Shown: positions 1-7,555, counted from the first letter of the stretch. The stretch is DNA of 64,000 nt from Elusimicrobiaceae bacterium (GCA_017546175.1 JAFYXM010000007.1:62001-126000); one strand, 5' to 3'. Notes: generated from the sequence alone by a model not told the origin. A program made the numbers and translations.

Positions 1-516
1 AGAAGTTTTTCCCTTAAAGGGACGACTGGCCAAAAGGGTGACTTCTCCTTTCTTTAAACCACCTGTTATCTTATTTATTTGCTCAAAACCAGTGATAATG
101 GAATCAGTTTTCCCCTTAGTATTTGCAAAGGATTTTTCTTCTTTATCTTCCAATACAGGCTTTTTAACCTCTTCTTTTATTTTGGTATATTGGCATAAAT
201 TAAACATCCACCAACCATTTTTCCTTTTAATGGTCTGAAGTACGGTAGAGGAATCAGCCATCATTTCGCTCATCTTTCCAAGAAAAAGTAAAATTTCCAT
301 TTGGCTTGGACAATGAGTGAAATACGTGCTGTATTTTCCGGAAAGCAGATTGCAATACTTTCTTTCGCTTTTTTCCAAAACTTCACCGGAGAACAACCAT
401 AAATCTACCGATTTGTCTTCCAGACAAAATTGATGTATTTTGGTTGCTAAATCTATGGGGTTGGAATTATAATTGTTTTTTCTTGTATGAAAAGCTGTTA
501 TTGTATTGTATTCCAT
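1..516 (-). CDS. DnaB-type helicase/RecA-fold ATPase, partial at window edge
   Basis: An open frame of 172 codons starts at ATG 516 and runs off the window at base 1 without a stop. AGGAGAG lies just upstream of the ATG, 12 bases after the stop of the preceding small gene, so the two are probably cotranscribed. Residues about 138-172 read TGFEQINKITGGLKKGE followed by LLASRPFKGKTS, which matches the start of the DnaB C-terminal helicase domain: a target-fixing GGL-KGE segment and then the Walker A loop with GKTS. The first 135 residues do not look like the usual DnaB helical N-terminal domain, and no primase-binding part is recognisable. It could be a replicative helicase relative from a mobile element, or a RecA-fold ATPase of other function. 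The rest of the gene is needed to decide. Family-level confidence is good; function is inference. Confidence 0.75.
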   Translation of the reverse strand, partial: MEYNTITAFHTRKNNYNSNPIDLATKIHQFCLEDKSVDLWLFSGEVLEKSERKYCNLLSGKYSTYFTHCPSQMEILLFLGKMSEMMADSSTVLQTIKRKNGWWMFNLCQYTKIKEEVKKPVLEDKEEKSFANTKGKTDSIITGFEQINKITGGLKKGEVTLLASRPFKGKTS

Positions 517-528
517 ACTTCTCTCCTA

Positions 529-762
529 CTATTCATAATCCTTCATATCATTAACTTTGTTGCCTTGTTTGTCATAAACATCTACTAAAGAGAAAACAAT
601 TTTCATAGGCAATACATGATTTTGATTGGTACCTGTTAATCTTACCTCTCTATCATTTACTTTCTTTATTGTATATTCTCCACCTTCCGAATCCACTACT
701 TTACCGATATTATCCCAACTAAAACCTGCCTTAACTTTTAATTCATTTTTGTTTGTTTTCAT
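529..762 (-). CDS. Small hypothetical protein (77 aa)
   Basis: I do not recognise this protein. It is 77 residues, charged, with no signal peptide or membrane segment. It has beta-strand-like stretches (EYTIKKVNDREVRLTG, MKIVFSLVDVYDKQGN) that suggest a small beta-rich fold. It lies directly upstream of the DnaB-type ATPase with 12 bases between them, so a shared transcript is likely. Upstream of the ATG there is a strong hairpin (771-801) but no good Shine-Dalgarno sequence, which weakens the start call. It could be an accessory protein of the neighbouring ATPase; nothing in its sequence proves this. Confidence 0.55.
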   Translation of the reverse strand: MKTNKNELKVKAGFSWDNIGKVVDSEGGEYTIKKVNDREVRLTGTNQNHVLPMKIVFSLVDVYDKQGNKVNDMKDYE

Positions 763-770
763 ATATTCTT

Positions 771-801
771 AATGCCCCGAGGCAAACCTCGGGGCATTTT
801 T
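771..801 (+). terminator. Strong hairpin, plus-strand terminator-like
   Basis: An 11-bp GC-rich stem (ATGCCCCGAGG with CCTCGGGGCAT) with a 4-nt loop is followed by TTTTT on the plus strand only. No plus-strand gene precedes it. On the minus strand it sits between the possible micropeptide (805-870) and the 77-residue gene and lacks a U-run. It may end antisense transcription, or act as a processing or stability element in the minus-strand transcript. Confidence 0.6.
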
Positions 802-804
802 CCT

Positions 805-870
805 CTATTTTTTAAATAAAGAGCCACAGCAAGACGGACATTTACAGCCGCATATTATAGAATAAACCAT
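805..870 (-). other. Possible Cys-rich micropeptide ORF (21 aa)
   Basis: A 21-codon frame on the minus strand encodes a peptide with CGCKCPSCCG in its middle and ending SLFKK. It has five cysteines in nine residues, like a tiny metal-binding knuckle. It ends at TAG just before the 771-801 hairpin. There is no convincing Shine-Dalgarno sequence, and a stop codon lies a few codons upstream of the ATG, so it cannot be the tail of a longer gene. A frame this short can arise by chance; the clustered cysteines are the only support. Confidence 0.25.
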
Positions 871-885
871 TGGTGCGACAACGTA

Positions 886-914
886 TTGTCACAGAAATCT
901 ATCTAATCTAAAAT
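886..914 (+). promoter_or_regulatory. Promoter of the choloylglycine hydrolase gene
   Basis: TTGTCA (886-891), a 17-nt spacer and TAAAAT (909-914) form a good sigma-70-type promoter. It predicts a start near 921 and a 5' UTR of about 80 nt before ATG 1003. Confidence 0.6.
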
Positions 915-1002
915 CAGACATTCCCAAAAAGTTTTTTTTCTTTCATACTAAGTGCAGGGGGAAGAGCGAAAACACTATATTTACCCGCTCTTGAAAAGAG
1001 GT

Positions 1003-2097
1003 ATGAAAAAACTAACAGCCTTAATGGCAGCAGTAACATTTACTGCTACGGCAGTTTCTCCGGCTTCAGCGTGTACAGGTATTTCTTTTATCGCCAAAGA
1101 CGGCACCCGTATCCAAGCTCGCACGATTGAGTGGAGCGGATATGATTTAAAAGCAAAGTTGGCGGTTTGGCCGCGCGGCGTGAAAAAAACATCTTATACG
1201 CCCGACGGAAAAAACGGCCTGAGCTGGACTACCCGTTACGGCGTGGTGGGGGCTACCACGGTGATGGACGAGTTTATCACAGAAGGCATTAACGAAAAGG
1301 GGCTTTCTGCGGGTATTTTCTTTTTTTCTCACTATGGAAGTTTGGCTCCGTATAATCCTAAAAAAGCCAAACAATCGGTCAGCGATGCAGAGCTTGTGCC
1401 TTGGATATTGACTAACTTTGCAACGGTAGATGAGGTATTAAAACATCTTAAAAAGATAGATGTTATTCCCATCGCCAAACCGGATAAAAATGGCAACTAT
1501 AATACTGGCCATTGGCGTATTGCGGATGCCAGTGGGCGGAGTGTGGTGTTGGAAATTACCAATAAAGGCGAGCGCAAAATTTATGAAAATAAAGTAGGGG
1601 TGCTGACGAATTCTCCGAGTTTTGCATGGCATTTGAGTAATTTAAACAATTACATTAATCTCATGCCGGGTACTGTACCGGAAAAAACATTCGGGGGTGC
1701 TAATTTGTTTTCGCTGGGATCCGGTTCGTCACTTTTGGGCATACCGGGAGATTTTACGCCTCCGTCTCGGTTTGTACGGGCCTTCTTTTGGTTGCACGGC
1801 TCTCGCACGCCAGAGGATAAATATGAGGCCGTTACACAAGCATTTCATATTTTAAATGCGTTTGATATTCCGATAGGGGCAGAGTTTGCGCCGGATCAGC
1901 CGATTCCGAATATCCCGAGTGCCACTCAAGTAACGTGTGTCAGTGATAATACTCATCCGACCTTTTACTACCGTACGATGTATAACTCTCAAATCAGAAA
2001 AGTTGATTTGACTAAAATTGACTTTAAGAAAGTCCCTTATATGGTGACGGCATTGGACGAAGATCCAAAAGAGCAAATTAAAGAACGGATGTTTTAA
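1003..2097 (+). CDS. Secreted choloylglycine hydrolase / linear amide C-N hydrolase
   Basis: This is an N-terminal-nucleophile hydrolase of the bile salt hydrolase/penicillin V acylase family, which cleaves amide bonds of conjugated bile acids or related acyl amides. I start it at ATG 1003 rather than the in-frame GTG at 952, because a standard signal peptide begins there and ends ASA just before CTGISF. Cleavage would expose Cys as the N-terminal nucleophile. Numbering that Cys as 2, as in bile salt hydrolases, Arg18 is present but position 21 is Glu (ARTIEW) where classical enzymes have Asp. The later TNSP and PSRFVRAFF segments fit the catalytic Asn175 and Arg228 regions. The 364-residue length fits the family. 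Substrate is open: bile salts, penicillin V, N-acyl amino acids or N-acyl homoserine lactones. It is a single-gene unit with its own promoter and terminator. Confidence 0.85.
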   Translation: MKKLTALMAAVTFTATAVSPASACTGISFIAKDGTRIQARTIEWSGYDLKAKLAVWPRGVKKTSYTPDGKNGLSWTTRYGVVGATTVMDEFITEGINEKGLSAGIFFFSHYGSLAPYNPKKAKQSVSDAELVPWILTNFATVDEVLKHLKKIDVIPIAKPDKNGNYNTGHWRIADASGRSVVLEITNKGERKIYENKVGVLTNSPSFAWHLSNLNNYINLMPGTVPEKTFGGANLFSLGSGSSLLGIPGDFTPPSRFVRAFFWLHGSRTPEDKYEAVTQAFHILNAFDIPIGAEFAPDQPIPNIPSATQVTCVSDNTHPTFYYRTMYNSQIRKVDLTKIDFKKVPYMVTALDEDPKEQIKERMF

Positions 2098-2110
2098 TAA
2101 ACATTTCTAC

Positions 2111-2146
2111 AAAAGAAGCTCCTAAGAAGGAGCTTCTTTTGTTTTT
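2111..2146 (+). terminator. Rho-independent terminator after the hydrolase gene
   Basis: The stem AGAAGCTCCT/AGGAGCTTCT has a 4-nt loop and is followed by a T-rich tail. Confidence 0.85.
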
Positions 2147-2187
2147 GATAGCCGCTACTTATTGTAATGCTCTCTCCGACGGAGAAA

Positions 2188-2216
2188 TTGATATTGGCAG
2201 GGTTATTTGCTATAAT
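2188..2216 (+). promoter_or_regulatory. Promoter of tRNA-Val
   Basis: TTGATA (2188-2193), a 17-nt spacer and TATAAT (2211-2216) lie 25 bases upstream of the mature tRNA 5' end. Confidence 0.8.
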
Positions 2217-2241
2217 AAATAAGTAGTCAAAACCGATTTAA

Positions 2242-2316
2242 GCCCAGTTGGCGCAGGGGTAGCGCGTTCCCTTGACATGGGAAAGGTCATAGGTTCAAAT
2301 CCTATACTGGGCACCA
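2242..2316 (+). tRNA. tRNA-Val(GAC), CCA encoded
   Basis: It folds as a full cloverleaf. The acceptor stem is GCCCAGT/ACTGGGC, the anticodon stem TTCCC/GGGAA encloses the loop TTGACAT (anticodon GAC, valine), and the T arm contains GGTTCAAATCC. The 3' end carries an encoded CCA. A perfect promoter precedes it and a structured trailer follows. Confidence 0.95.
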
Positions 2317-2530
2317 TTTTTCTTCTTAAAATCCTTTGATACTTCGTTGCAGATTTAGTCGGGTACCTCGGCCTTCGGCCTTTCACAGTACACTCTTCTT
2401 CGTCAGCTCCTCGTCTCAAAGGATTTTTTTGAAAAATTCCCCGCAAAAGGCAAAAACCGCGAGTCCGGCCTGCAGGCATTTTGGGTCAACAAAATGACCG
2501 GAAGGCAAACTCTATGCTGGGTACCATTTA
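2317..2530 (+). other. Structured non-coding region downstream of tRNA-Val
   Basis: No gene lies here. Two folded blocks are visible. The first is closed by ATCCTTTGA (2331-2339) with TCAAAGGAT (2416-2424), extended by A-T pairs, encloses a GGCC-TTC-GGCC hairpin, and is followed by TTTTTT. It therefore looks like a long terminator-ended tRNA trailer or a small RNA. The second (2464-2502) pairs TCCGG with CCGGA around a hairpin CATTTTG/CAAAATG. At 2506-2530 there is a degenerate second copy of the tRNA 3' end (20 of 25 bases match 2296-2320), so the block may be an inserted element that duplicated the tRNA end. The minus-strand frame here is the familiar spurious translation of a tRNA. Confidence 0.45.
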
Positions 2531-2567
2531 AAGACACCCAAGTGTTTTTGGTGCCTAATTTATATAC

Positions 2568-2596
2568 AAAAAGCCGCCCGTGAGGGCGGCTTTTTA
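2568..2596. terminator. Bidirectional terminator
   Basis: The stem AAGCCGCCC/GGGCGGCTT is flanked by A-runs and T-runs on both sides. It serves the minus-strand barrel protein gene ending at 2614 and could also stop transcription from the tRNA side. Confidence 0.85.
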
Positions 2597-2613
2597 ACAG
2601 CTAAAACTAAACC

Positions 2614-3273
2614 TTAAAACTTTACACCTAATTTCAGCATGATAGTCCAGTATTGGAAGTTATCATGACCGAAATGGTCTTTCATATCGCTGCGTAGGCC
2701 TACCCAGTTGTAGCGTCCTTCGGCACCGAACACGACCGTTTCGTCAATGTCAAATTCCAAACCGGCACCCAACATCCAAGCCACGTCCGTGCTGTCGTAA
2801 TTTTCTTTTTTATCGGTGCCGAGGTTTTTCTCTCTGGCATACATGTAGCCAGCACCGATACCGGCTGTACCGTACAAACGGGTCATGGCTTTGGGAAATA
2901 AATATACGCGTCCGGCTACCAAACCTGTGCCTACACCGGAGCGGTAATTTACCGTATCGCCGGAAGTAAGGGTAATATCTTCTCCTGTGGAAAAGCCGGT
3001 ATAATTACCGTCTAATCCCAAGGTTAACCAAGGCAAGATATTACGCACAAAAGCGATACCGGCGGTAAAACCGGTATCGGCAATTTCCAAAGTTTGGTTA
3101 TTTTCGTCCCATTCTCCGTCAGGCAAGGCTACTCCGCCGAAAAATTCCACACGGGTTGTGTTGGTGAATAAACCGTATTTGGGGGTTTCTTCATAGTCGC
3201 AGCAGGCGTAACGATCGGCTGCGTACAGGGCAGGGGCACATAAAAGGGCCGCTAAAATGATTAGTTTTTTCAT
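2614..3273 (-). CDS. Outer membrane beta-barrel protein (219 aa)
   Basis: A signal peptide (residues 1-18, ending LYA) precedes a mature protein of alternating hydrophobic/polar strands such as LGLDGNYTGF, LVAGRVYLF and VVFGAEGRYNW. It ends in LKLGVKF; a C-terminal Phe is the usual BAM-complex signal. Size and pattern fit small eight-stranded barrels of the OmpX/OmpW or surface-antigen type. Two neighbouring cysteines near the mature N-terminus (ACC) are unusual for a barrel. It follows kdsC with a 33-base gap and a good AAGGAG site, so it is probably cotranscribed with that LPS gene. The exact function (adhesion, porin, structural) cannot be read from the sequence. Confidence 0.8.
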   Translation of the reverse strand: MKKLIILAALLCAPALYAADRYACCDYEETPKYGLFTNTTRVEFFGGVALPDGEWDENNQTLEIADTGFTAGIAFVRNILPWLTLGLDGNYTGFSTGEDITLTSGDTVNYRSGVGTGLVAGRVYLFPKAMTRLYGTAGIGAGYMYAREKNLGTDKKENYDSTDVAWMLGAGLEFDIDETVVFGAEGRYNWVGLRSDMKDHFGHDNFQYWTIMLKLGVKF

Positions 3274-3306
3274 AAGTCTCCTTAAGGGTCAAACTACCTT
3301 TATATT

Positions 3307-3903
3307 CTAATTTTTTGTTTCCGGTTTGACAATGATTAATTCCGGATGCGGGTCTTGGAAATGTCCGCTGGATACTTCCTCTAAAATTTGCTCCCATTGA
3401 CCGCGGGCTTTTAATATTTGCTCGCAGATATCGCGCACGGCAGCATCTCCGCCGCGCTTGGGGGAGCAGTAAAGGGCTACCTCTTGCACTTCTTGCACTC
3501 CATTGGCTATGGTTAAAGGCAAACCGACGGTTTTAAGTACACCCAAATCGGTAATATCGTCACCGATGAAAGCGGTTTCTTCGGGGGTAACTCCAAAGCG
3601 TTGGCAGGCGTCCAACAAGGCGGCGGGTTTATTCATGGCGTGATAATACAGAATATCCATTCCCAGCAGTTCGGCCCAATCTTTCAGCACAGGGGCACTA
3701 CCGCGAGAAATAATACCTGTGCGAACCCCGCACGAGCGCAAGAACATCATTCCCATACCGTCTAAAGATTCAAAATTTTTGATTTCCACGCGCACTCCGC
3801 TAGGGTCTGTGTACCAGCAGAGTTTGCTATCGGTCATTACTCCGTCTATATCAGTGAGTAAAAGTTTTAAGTTTTTGGCTTTTTGGATAAATAGTTCATT
3901 CAT
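3307..3903 (-). CDS. kdsC: 3-deoxy-D-manno-octulosonate 8-phosphate phosphatase (KdsC-like HAD)
   Basis: This cytoplasmic HAD phosphatase most likely dephosphorylates Kdo-8-phosphate in the Kdo branch of lipopolysaccharide synthesis. Motif I is DIDGVMTD at residues 18-25, with the two catalytic Asp residues, and motif IV is GDDITDL near residue 115. Between them are the short KdsC-type features ISRGSAPVL and LLDACQRFGVTPEE. The C-terminal GGDAAVRDICEQIL corresponds to the GGxGAVREICE tail that distinguishes KdsC from other HAD proteins. At 198 residues it is slightly longer than usual through a C-terminal tail. Its -10 box ends 6 nt before the ATG, so the transcript is predicted to be leaderless. 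The promoter is divergent from that of the CsgG-like gene. Confidence 0.88.
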   Translation of the reverse strand: MNELFIQKAKNLKLLLTDIDGVMTDSKLCWYTDPSGVRVEIKNFESLDGMGMMFLRSCGVRTGIISRGSAPVLKDWAELLGMDILYYHAMNKPAALLDACQRFGVTPEETAFIGDDITDLGVLKTVGLPLTIANGVQEVQEVALYCSPKRGGDAAVRDICEQILKARGQWEQILEEVSSGHFQDPHPELIIVKPETKN

Positions 3904-3918
3904 ATCTAAATTATATCA
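3904..3918 (-). promoter_or_regulatory. Extended -10 promoter, predicted leaderless kdsC start
   Basis: On the minus strand TGA-TATAAT is followed by exactly 6 nt (TTAGAT) and then the ATG at 3903. Transcription would begin at or next to the start codon. There is no room for a ribosome-binding site. Confidence 0.65.
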
Positions 3919-3954
3919 TTTCGTTTTGCGGGGTTTTGGAATGTATAAAAATTA

Positions 3955-3966
3955 TATAATGAGAGT
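3955..3966 (+). promoter_or_regulatory. -10 box, predicted leaderless start of the CsgG-like gene
   Basis: TATAAT (3955-3960) is followed by exactly 6 nt and then ATG 3967, mirroring the arrangement of the divergent kdsC promoter. Confidence 0.55.
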
Positions 3967-4647
3967 ATGAAGAAATTTATGGCTTTTTTAGCTGCTTTCT
4001 TATGGCTTTTATCGGGTTGTACTCCTAAGACGGTAATTAGCCAAAGTTATGATTTTGATCAAATGAACCGCATCGGCATTATGGGGTTTGCTTCCCCATA
4101 TAATGGACTGAGCGGGGTGGAAAATTTATTTGCCAAATATTTAATTCAGTCGGGTTTTAAGGTAGTGGAGCGTGCACAGTTAGAGCAAGTTTTACGTGAG
4201 CACAATATTTCCGTTTCGGGGTATTTATCTCCGGCCACCACGCGCAAAATAGGCGAAATTTTGGGTGTAGATGTGCTCTTGATAGGAGAAGTAACTTCTT
4301 ATACACCCACCCGTACGGAGCTGACCATGGTGTCTAGCCGTCGCACGGAATCTCGCCCTGTGTATCGTCAAAACGTCATGCAGTTGGCAGACGGCAGTTA
4401 CGCCGCTTATAGCCAACAGGTGGGTACGGAATATTCTTACAGCTCTGATGTAAGACCGAGTGAATATACCATTAATGCCCAAGTAGGCATTATTGCCAAA
4501 CTGGTAGATGTGGAGACGGCAGAAATTGTGTGGATCGGCTCTCTGGATGAGGAAAGCTCCAGTGCTTTGGACGCAGCCGATTATATTGCGCGTAGTTTGG
4601 TAAAGAGCTTTACTAAAGAGCTTGCCAAACTTCGGGGGCAAAAATGA
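3967..4647 (+). CDS. CsgG-like/curli-assembly-type lipoprotein
   Basis: An N-terminal lipoprotein signal ends LSGC with the lipidated Cys at residue 18. The body resembles the CsgG family: RIGIMGFASPY at the start of the domain, then KVVERAQLEQVLREH, RKIGEILGVDVLLIGEVTSY, and a late VDVETAEIVW segment followed by a helical tail. CsgG itself forms the outer-membrane curli secretion channel, but many CsgG-fold lipoproteins without curli partners exist, and no curli genes are seen here. The four-base overlap with the following small membrane protein gene and proximity to serS suggest one transcript. Family assignment is good; a secretion role is not established. Confidence 0.78.
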   Translation: MKKFMAFLAAFLWLLSGCTPKTVISQSYDFDQMNRIGIMGFASPYNGLSGVENLFAKYLIQSGFKVVERAQLEQVLREHNISVSGYLSPATTRKIGEILGVDVLLIGEVTSYTPTRTELTMVSSRRTESRPVYRQNVMQLADGSYAAYSQQVGTEYSYSSDVRPSEYTINAQVGIIAKLVDVETAEIVWIGSLDEESSSALDAADYIARSLVKSFTKELAKLRGQK

Positions 4648-4889
4648 AGCCGGTTACCCAGCAACAAAAAAGGTTGTCCTCTTTGGCGCTGAACGGATTT
4701 TTTTTCATTATTAAAATAATCACGGTGGGTTTTTTTGTATTGGTGGCTACGCTTATTTTAAGCCAAAGTGCCGTAGCTCCGGTCAGCAGCCGTTTGCTCA
4801 GCACCTATGCGCTGGAATATGCCACCAAAACCATTAAGCCGTACCGTCATTTTTTTCCACAGCCGTATATGGTAAATTTAGAAGAATAA
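4644..4889 (+). CDS. Small single-pass membrane protein (81 aa)
   Basis: The start overlaps the CsgG-like stop as ATGA, which indicates translational coupling. Residues about 18-42 form one hydrophobic helix (FFFIIKIITVGFFVLVATLI), preceded by a basic, Gln-rich N-terminus that should stay in the cytoplasm. The remaining 38 residues would then lie in the periplasm. I recognise no family. Coupling to the lipoprotein suggests a partner role in the envelope, and serS follows after 13 bases. Confidence 0.65.
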   Translation: MKPVTQQQKRLSSLALNGFFFIIKIITVGFFVLVATLILSQSAVAPVSSRLLSTYALEYATKTIKPYRHFFPQPYMVNLEE

Positions 4890-4902
4890 AAGAGGTGTAT
4901 GT

Positions 4903-6192
4903 ATGTTGGATATTAAACAAATCATTGCAAATCCGCAGGAAACCAAACGCCGCTTGTCTTTGCGCAAGCCGGCATTAGCCGCTCAAATTGATGAAGTGCT
5001 GGCCGAATATGAATCTTATAAAAAAATCTTGGCTGCCGTAGAAGAATTGCGGGCCAAACGCAACAGCTTGTCCAAACAAATCGGGCAGATTAAAAAAGAA
5101 CAAGGCGATGAAGCCGCCAAAGAAGCCATGGCTCAAGTGGGGCAATTGAAAGAAGAAATGGCTCAAAAAGAAGCCGAATTGGACCCGCTGAAAAAGAAAA
5201 TAGATGATTTGCTTTTGAGCATTCCCAACATGCCGCATGAGGGTATCCCTGTGGGGACCAGTGATGCTGACAACCCTGAATATATTGCCTGTGCGGCTGA
5301 ACTTCCGAAATTTGATTTTACACCCTTAGATCACCAAGCTGTAGGTGAAAATTTGGGTATTTTAGATTTTGCTGCCGCTGCCACTTTATCCGGCAGCCGC
5401 TTTGCCTTGTATAAAGGGGACGGAGCCCGCTTGGAGCGCGCCATCATTTCTTTTATGCTAGATTTACACGCGCGCAAAGGGTACACCGAAATTTTGCCGC
5501 CTGTTATCGTGAACGAAGAAATTTTATACGGTACGGGGCAACTGCCTAAATTCCGCGAAGATATGTATGAACTCACGGGCGAGCCGAAACAGTTTTTAAT
5601 CTCTACGGCCGAAATTCCGTTGACCAACTTAAACCGTGCCCGCACGATTGCCGAAAGCGAATTTCCGATTAAACTGACTGCTTATACGCCGTGCTTCCGC
5701 AAAGAATCGGGTACCTATGGTAAAGATACACGCGGTTTGATCCGCAATCACCAATTCAACAAAGTAGAATTGGTGATGCTTTCCAAACCGGAAGAATCTT
5801 TTAATATGTTGGAAGTGATGGTATCTGATGCGCAAGACGTGCTCAAAGAGTTGGGTATTCCTTACCGCGTGGTGGAGTTGTGCTCCGGCGATATCGGTTT
5901 TTCCTCTGCCAAAACCTATGATATTGAAGTGTGGATGCCCAGCGAAAACCGCTTCCGCGAAATTTCTTCTTGTTCCAACTGCTTGGATTTCCAAGCCCGC
6001 CGCATGGGTCTTCGCTATAAAAACGCCCAAGGAAAATTGGAATATGTACACACCTTAAACGGCAGCGGTTTGGCCGTGGGACGTACCTTTGCCGCTATTC
6101 TGGAAAATTTCCAACAAGCAGACGGCTCTGTAATTATTCCGCAGGCTCTGCGTCCTTACTTCGGTAAAGATAAAATTGAGGCTAAGAAATAA
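4903..6192 (+). CDS. serS: Seryl-tRNA synthetase
   Basis: This charges tRNA-Ser with serine in the cytoplasm. Residues about 30-105 are the Lys/Glu-rich coiled coil that holds the tRNA-Ser long variable arm. The class II catalytic core follows, with TAEIPLTNL, motif 2 (CFRKESGTYGKDTRG) and motif 3 (NGSGLAVGRTFAAILEN). The 429-residue length is normal. AAAGAGGTG lies just upstream of ATG 4903. The stop codon shares a base with the start of the TPR gene. Confidence 0.97.
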   Translation: MLDIKQIIANPQETKRRLSLRKPALAAQIDEVLAEYESYKKILAAVEELRAKRNSLSKQIGQIKKEQGDEAAKEAMAQVGQLKEEMAQKEAELDPLKKKIDDLLLSIPNMPHEGIPVGTSDADNPEYIACAAELPKFDFTPLDHQAVGENLGILDFAAAATLSGSRFALYKGDGARLERAIISFMLDLHARKGYTEILPPVIVNEEILYGTGQLPKFREDMYELTGEPKQFLISTAEIPLTNLNRARTIAESEFPIKLTAYTPCFRKESGTYGKDTRGLIRNHQFNKVELVMLSKPEESFNMLEVMVSDAQDVLKELGIPYRVVELCSGDIGFSSAKTYDIEVWMPSENRFREISSCSNCLDFQARRMGLRYKNAQGKLEYVHTLNGSGLAVGRTFAAILENFQQADGSVIIPQALRPYFGKDKIEAKK

Positions 6193-7391
6193 TGAAGAAG
6201 TTTTTTGCTTTCTTGCTCGCCGCGTTTTTAACGGCGAGCATTCTTTCGCCGGTACAAGCGGAAATTAAACTGCCCGAAGATATTATGGGGCCGGTAACCG
6301 TGGGTATCAACGGGGTGTATAGCCTTGATTTTGAAACCGCCAATAATAGCATTCAACACGTTTTTTCTCTGTACCCCAATCATCCGTTCGGGCACTTTGG
6401 AAATGCCATGATTGCGTGGGCGCGCTATGAGTATGAGTTTGAAACCAGCGACGATAAACAACGCAGAGTGTTTGAAAAAACCTTAGATGATTCTATTACC
6501 GGTATCAAAGTTTGGCTCAAAGATAATCCGCAAGACCCGAATGCCTTTATGGGTATCGGTGCGCTGTATGGGTTAAGAGCTATGTTTGCCATGCGCAATC
6601 GCAGTTGGATAACCTCTTATTTTTCGGGAAGAAAAGCCATTAAAAATTTAGAAAAAGCCTTAGAAATTGACCCGACGTACTATGATGCTTTTTTCGGGTT
6701 GGGTATTTATCAATATTATGCAGGTACCTTGCCGAGCGTTATTAAAATTTTGGCTAAAATAGTGGCTATTAAAGGAGACCCGCATAAAGGGGTAGAATAC
6801 CTAAATTTAGCGCGCGAAAAAGCCACTTTTACTGATAACAGTGCCAAACTGATTTTGATTGATGTGCAAAACAATCGCCGCAATACCAAGTATTATGCGC
6901 CGGAGAAATCCTTGCAGTATATTCGTGAAATTCGCGAAAAATTCCCCAAAAATCCGCTGATGCACTATGTAGAGATTATTTGTTTGTTTGAGAATGGAAA
7001 ATATGATGAAGTGCTGGCGGGGGGCAAAGAATTTTTGTCTTTAATCGGTAGTGATAAATTTTATAAAGAGATTTATATTTCTCGTGCCTATACCGCTATC
7101 GGTACGTCTTATATGGCCAAGGGTATGTGGCAAGAGGCCAAAGCCGCTTTTGAAGAAATGCAAAAAGCGTTGGCTAATCAAGAGCCCAGCCGCTGGGGCG
7201 TATGGAACGAGTACCGTTTAGGTCAAGTGTATGACGCTTTGGGTGAGCGCGAAAAAGCTGTTAAACAATATCAAAAGGTTCTTTCTTTTAATGATAAATG
7301 GGGCTTTGATGAAATTGCCCGAGAAGGCTTAAAGACTCCTTGGAAAGCTGCCACCGGCAAGGAAACAGGGCCTTTACCGCCAAGTGTGTAA
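6192..7391 (+). CDS. Secreted TPR-repeat protein (399 aa)
   Basis: A signal peptide (residues 1-23, ending VQA) is followed by several tetratricopeptide-like helical pairs, for example AIKNLEKALEIDPTYYDAFF, a block near residue 300 (YTAIGTSYMAKGMWQEAKAAF) and one near 350 (YRLGQVYDALGEREKAVKQY). It is expected in the periplasm or on the outer membrane as a protein-protein interaction scaffold. The start overlaps the serS stop (TAATG), so it is translated from the serS transcript. The N-terminal part, with a FGHFGNAMIAW segment, matches no family I can name. No catalytic motif is visible. Confidence 0.8.
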   Translation: MKKFFAFLLAAFLTASILSPVQAEIKLPEDIMGPVTVGINGVYSLDFETANNSIQHVFSLYPNHPFGHFGNAMIAWARYEYEFETSDDKQRRVFEKTLDDSITGIKVWLKDNPQDPNAFMGIGALYGLRAMFAMRNRSWITSYFSGRKAIKNLEKALEIDPTYYDAFFGLGIYQYYAGTLPSVIKILAKIVAIKGDPHKGVEYLNLAREKATFTDNSAKLILIDVQNNRRNTKYYAPEKSLQYIREIREKFPKNPLMHYVEIICLFENGKYDEVLAGGKEFLSLIGSDKFYKEIYISRAYTAIGTSYMAKGMWQEAKAAFEEMQKALANQEPSRWGVWNEYRLGQVYDALGEREKAVKQYQKVLSFNDKWGFDEIAREGLKTPWKAATGKETGPLPPSV

Positions 7392-7408
7392 GTTGATTTT
7401 TCCCCGAT

Positions 7409-7442
7409 AAAAAGCGCAAAGAAAAAATCTTTGCGCTTTTTA
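7409..7442 (+). terminator. Rho-independent terminator after the TPR gene
   Basis: A 14-bp stem AAAAAGCGCAAAGA/TCTTTGCGCTTTTT with a short loop ends the CsgG-like to TPR transcript. Confidence 0.9.
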
Positions 7443-7555
7443 TATATTTTCCTCTCATTAAAAACATATTTAATAAGAATTTTTCTTAAAAATGATGTTT
7501 TTTCAAAAAATATGTTATACTTTGGTGATGTCTAATTAAAAAAGGAGATAAGTAA

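Noticed and set aside
38-238. Plus-strand frame of 66 codons at the left edge
   Set aside because: It lies entirely antisense to the DnaB-type ATPase, whose conserved motifs show which strand is coding.
2210-2479. Minus-strand frame of 89 codons over the tRNA-Val region
   Set aside because: It contains IGFEPMT-type sequence, the well-known false translation antisense to a tRNA, and runs through the structured trailer. There is no ribosome-binding site.
5629-6051. Long antisense frames within serS, mutL, ftsH and similar genes
   Set aside because: They mirror strongly conserved genes on the other strand and show no family motif or start signal.
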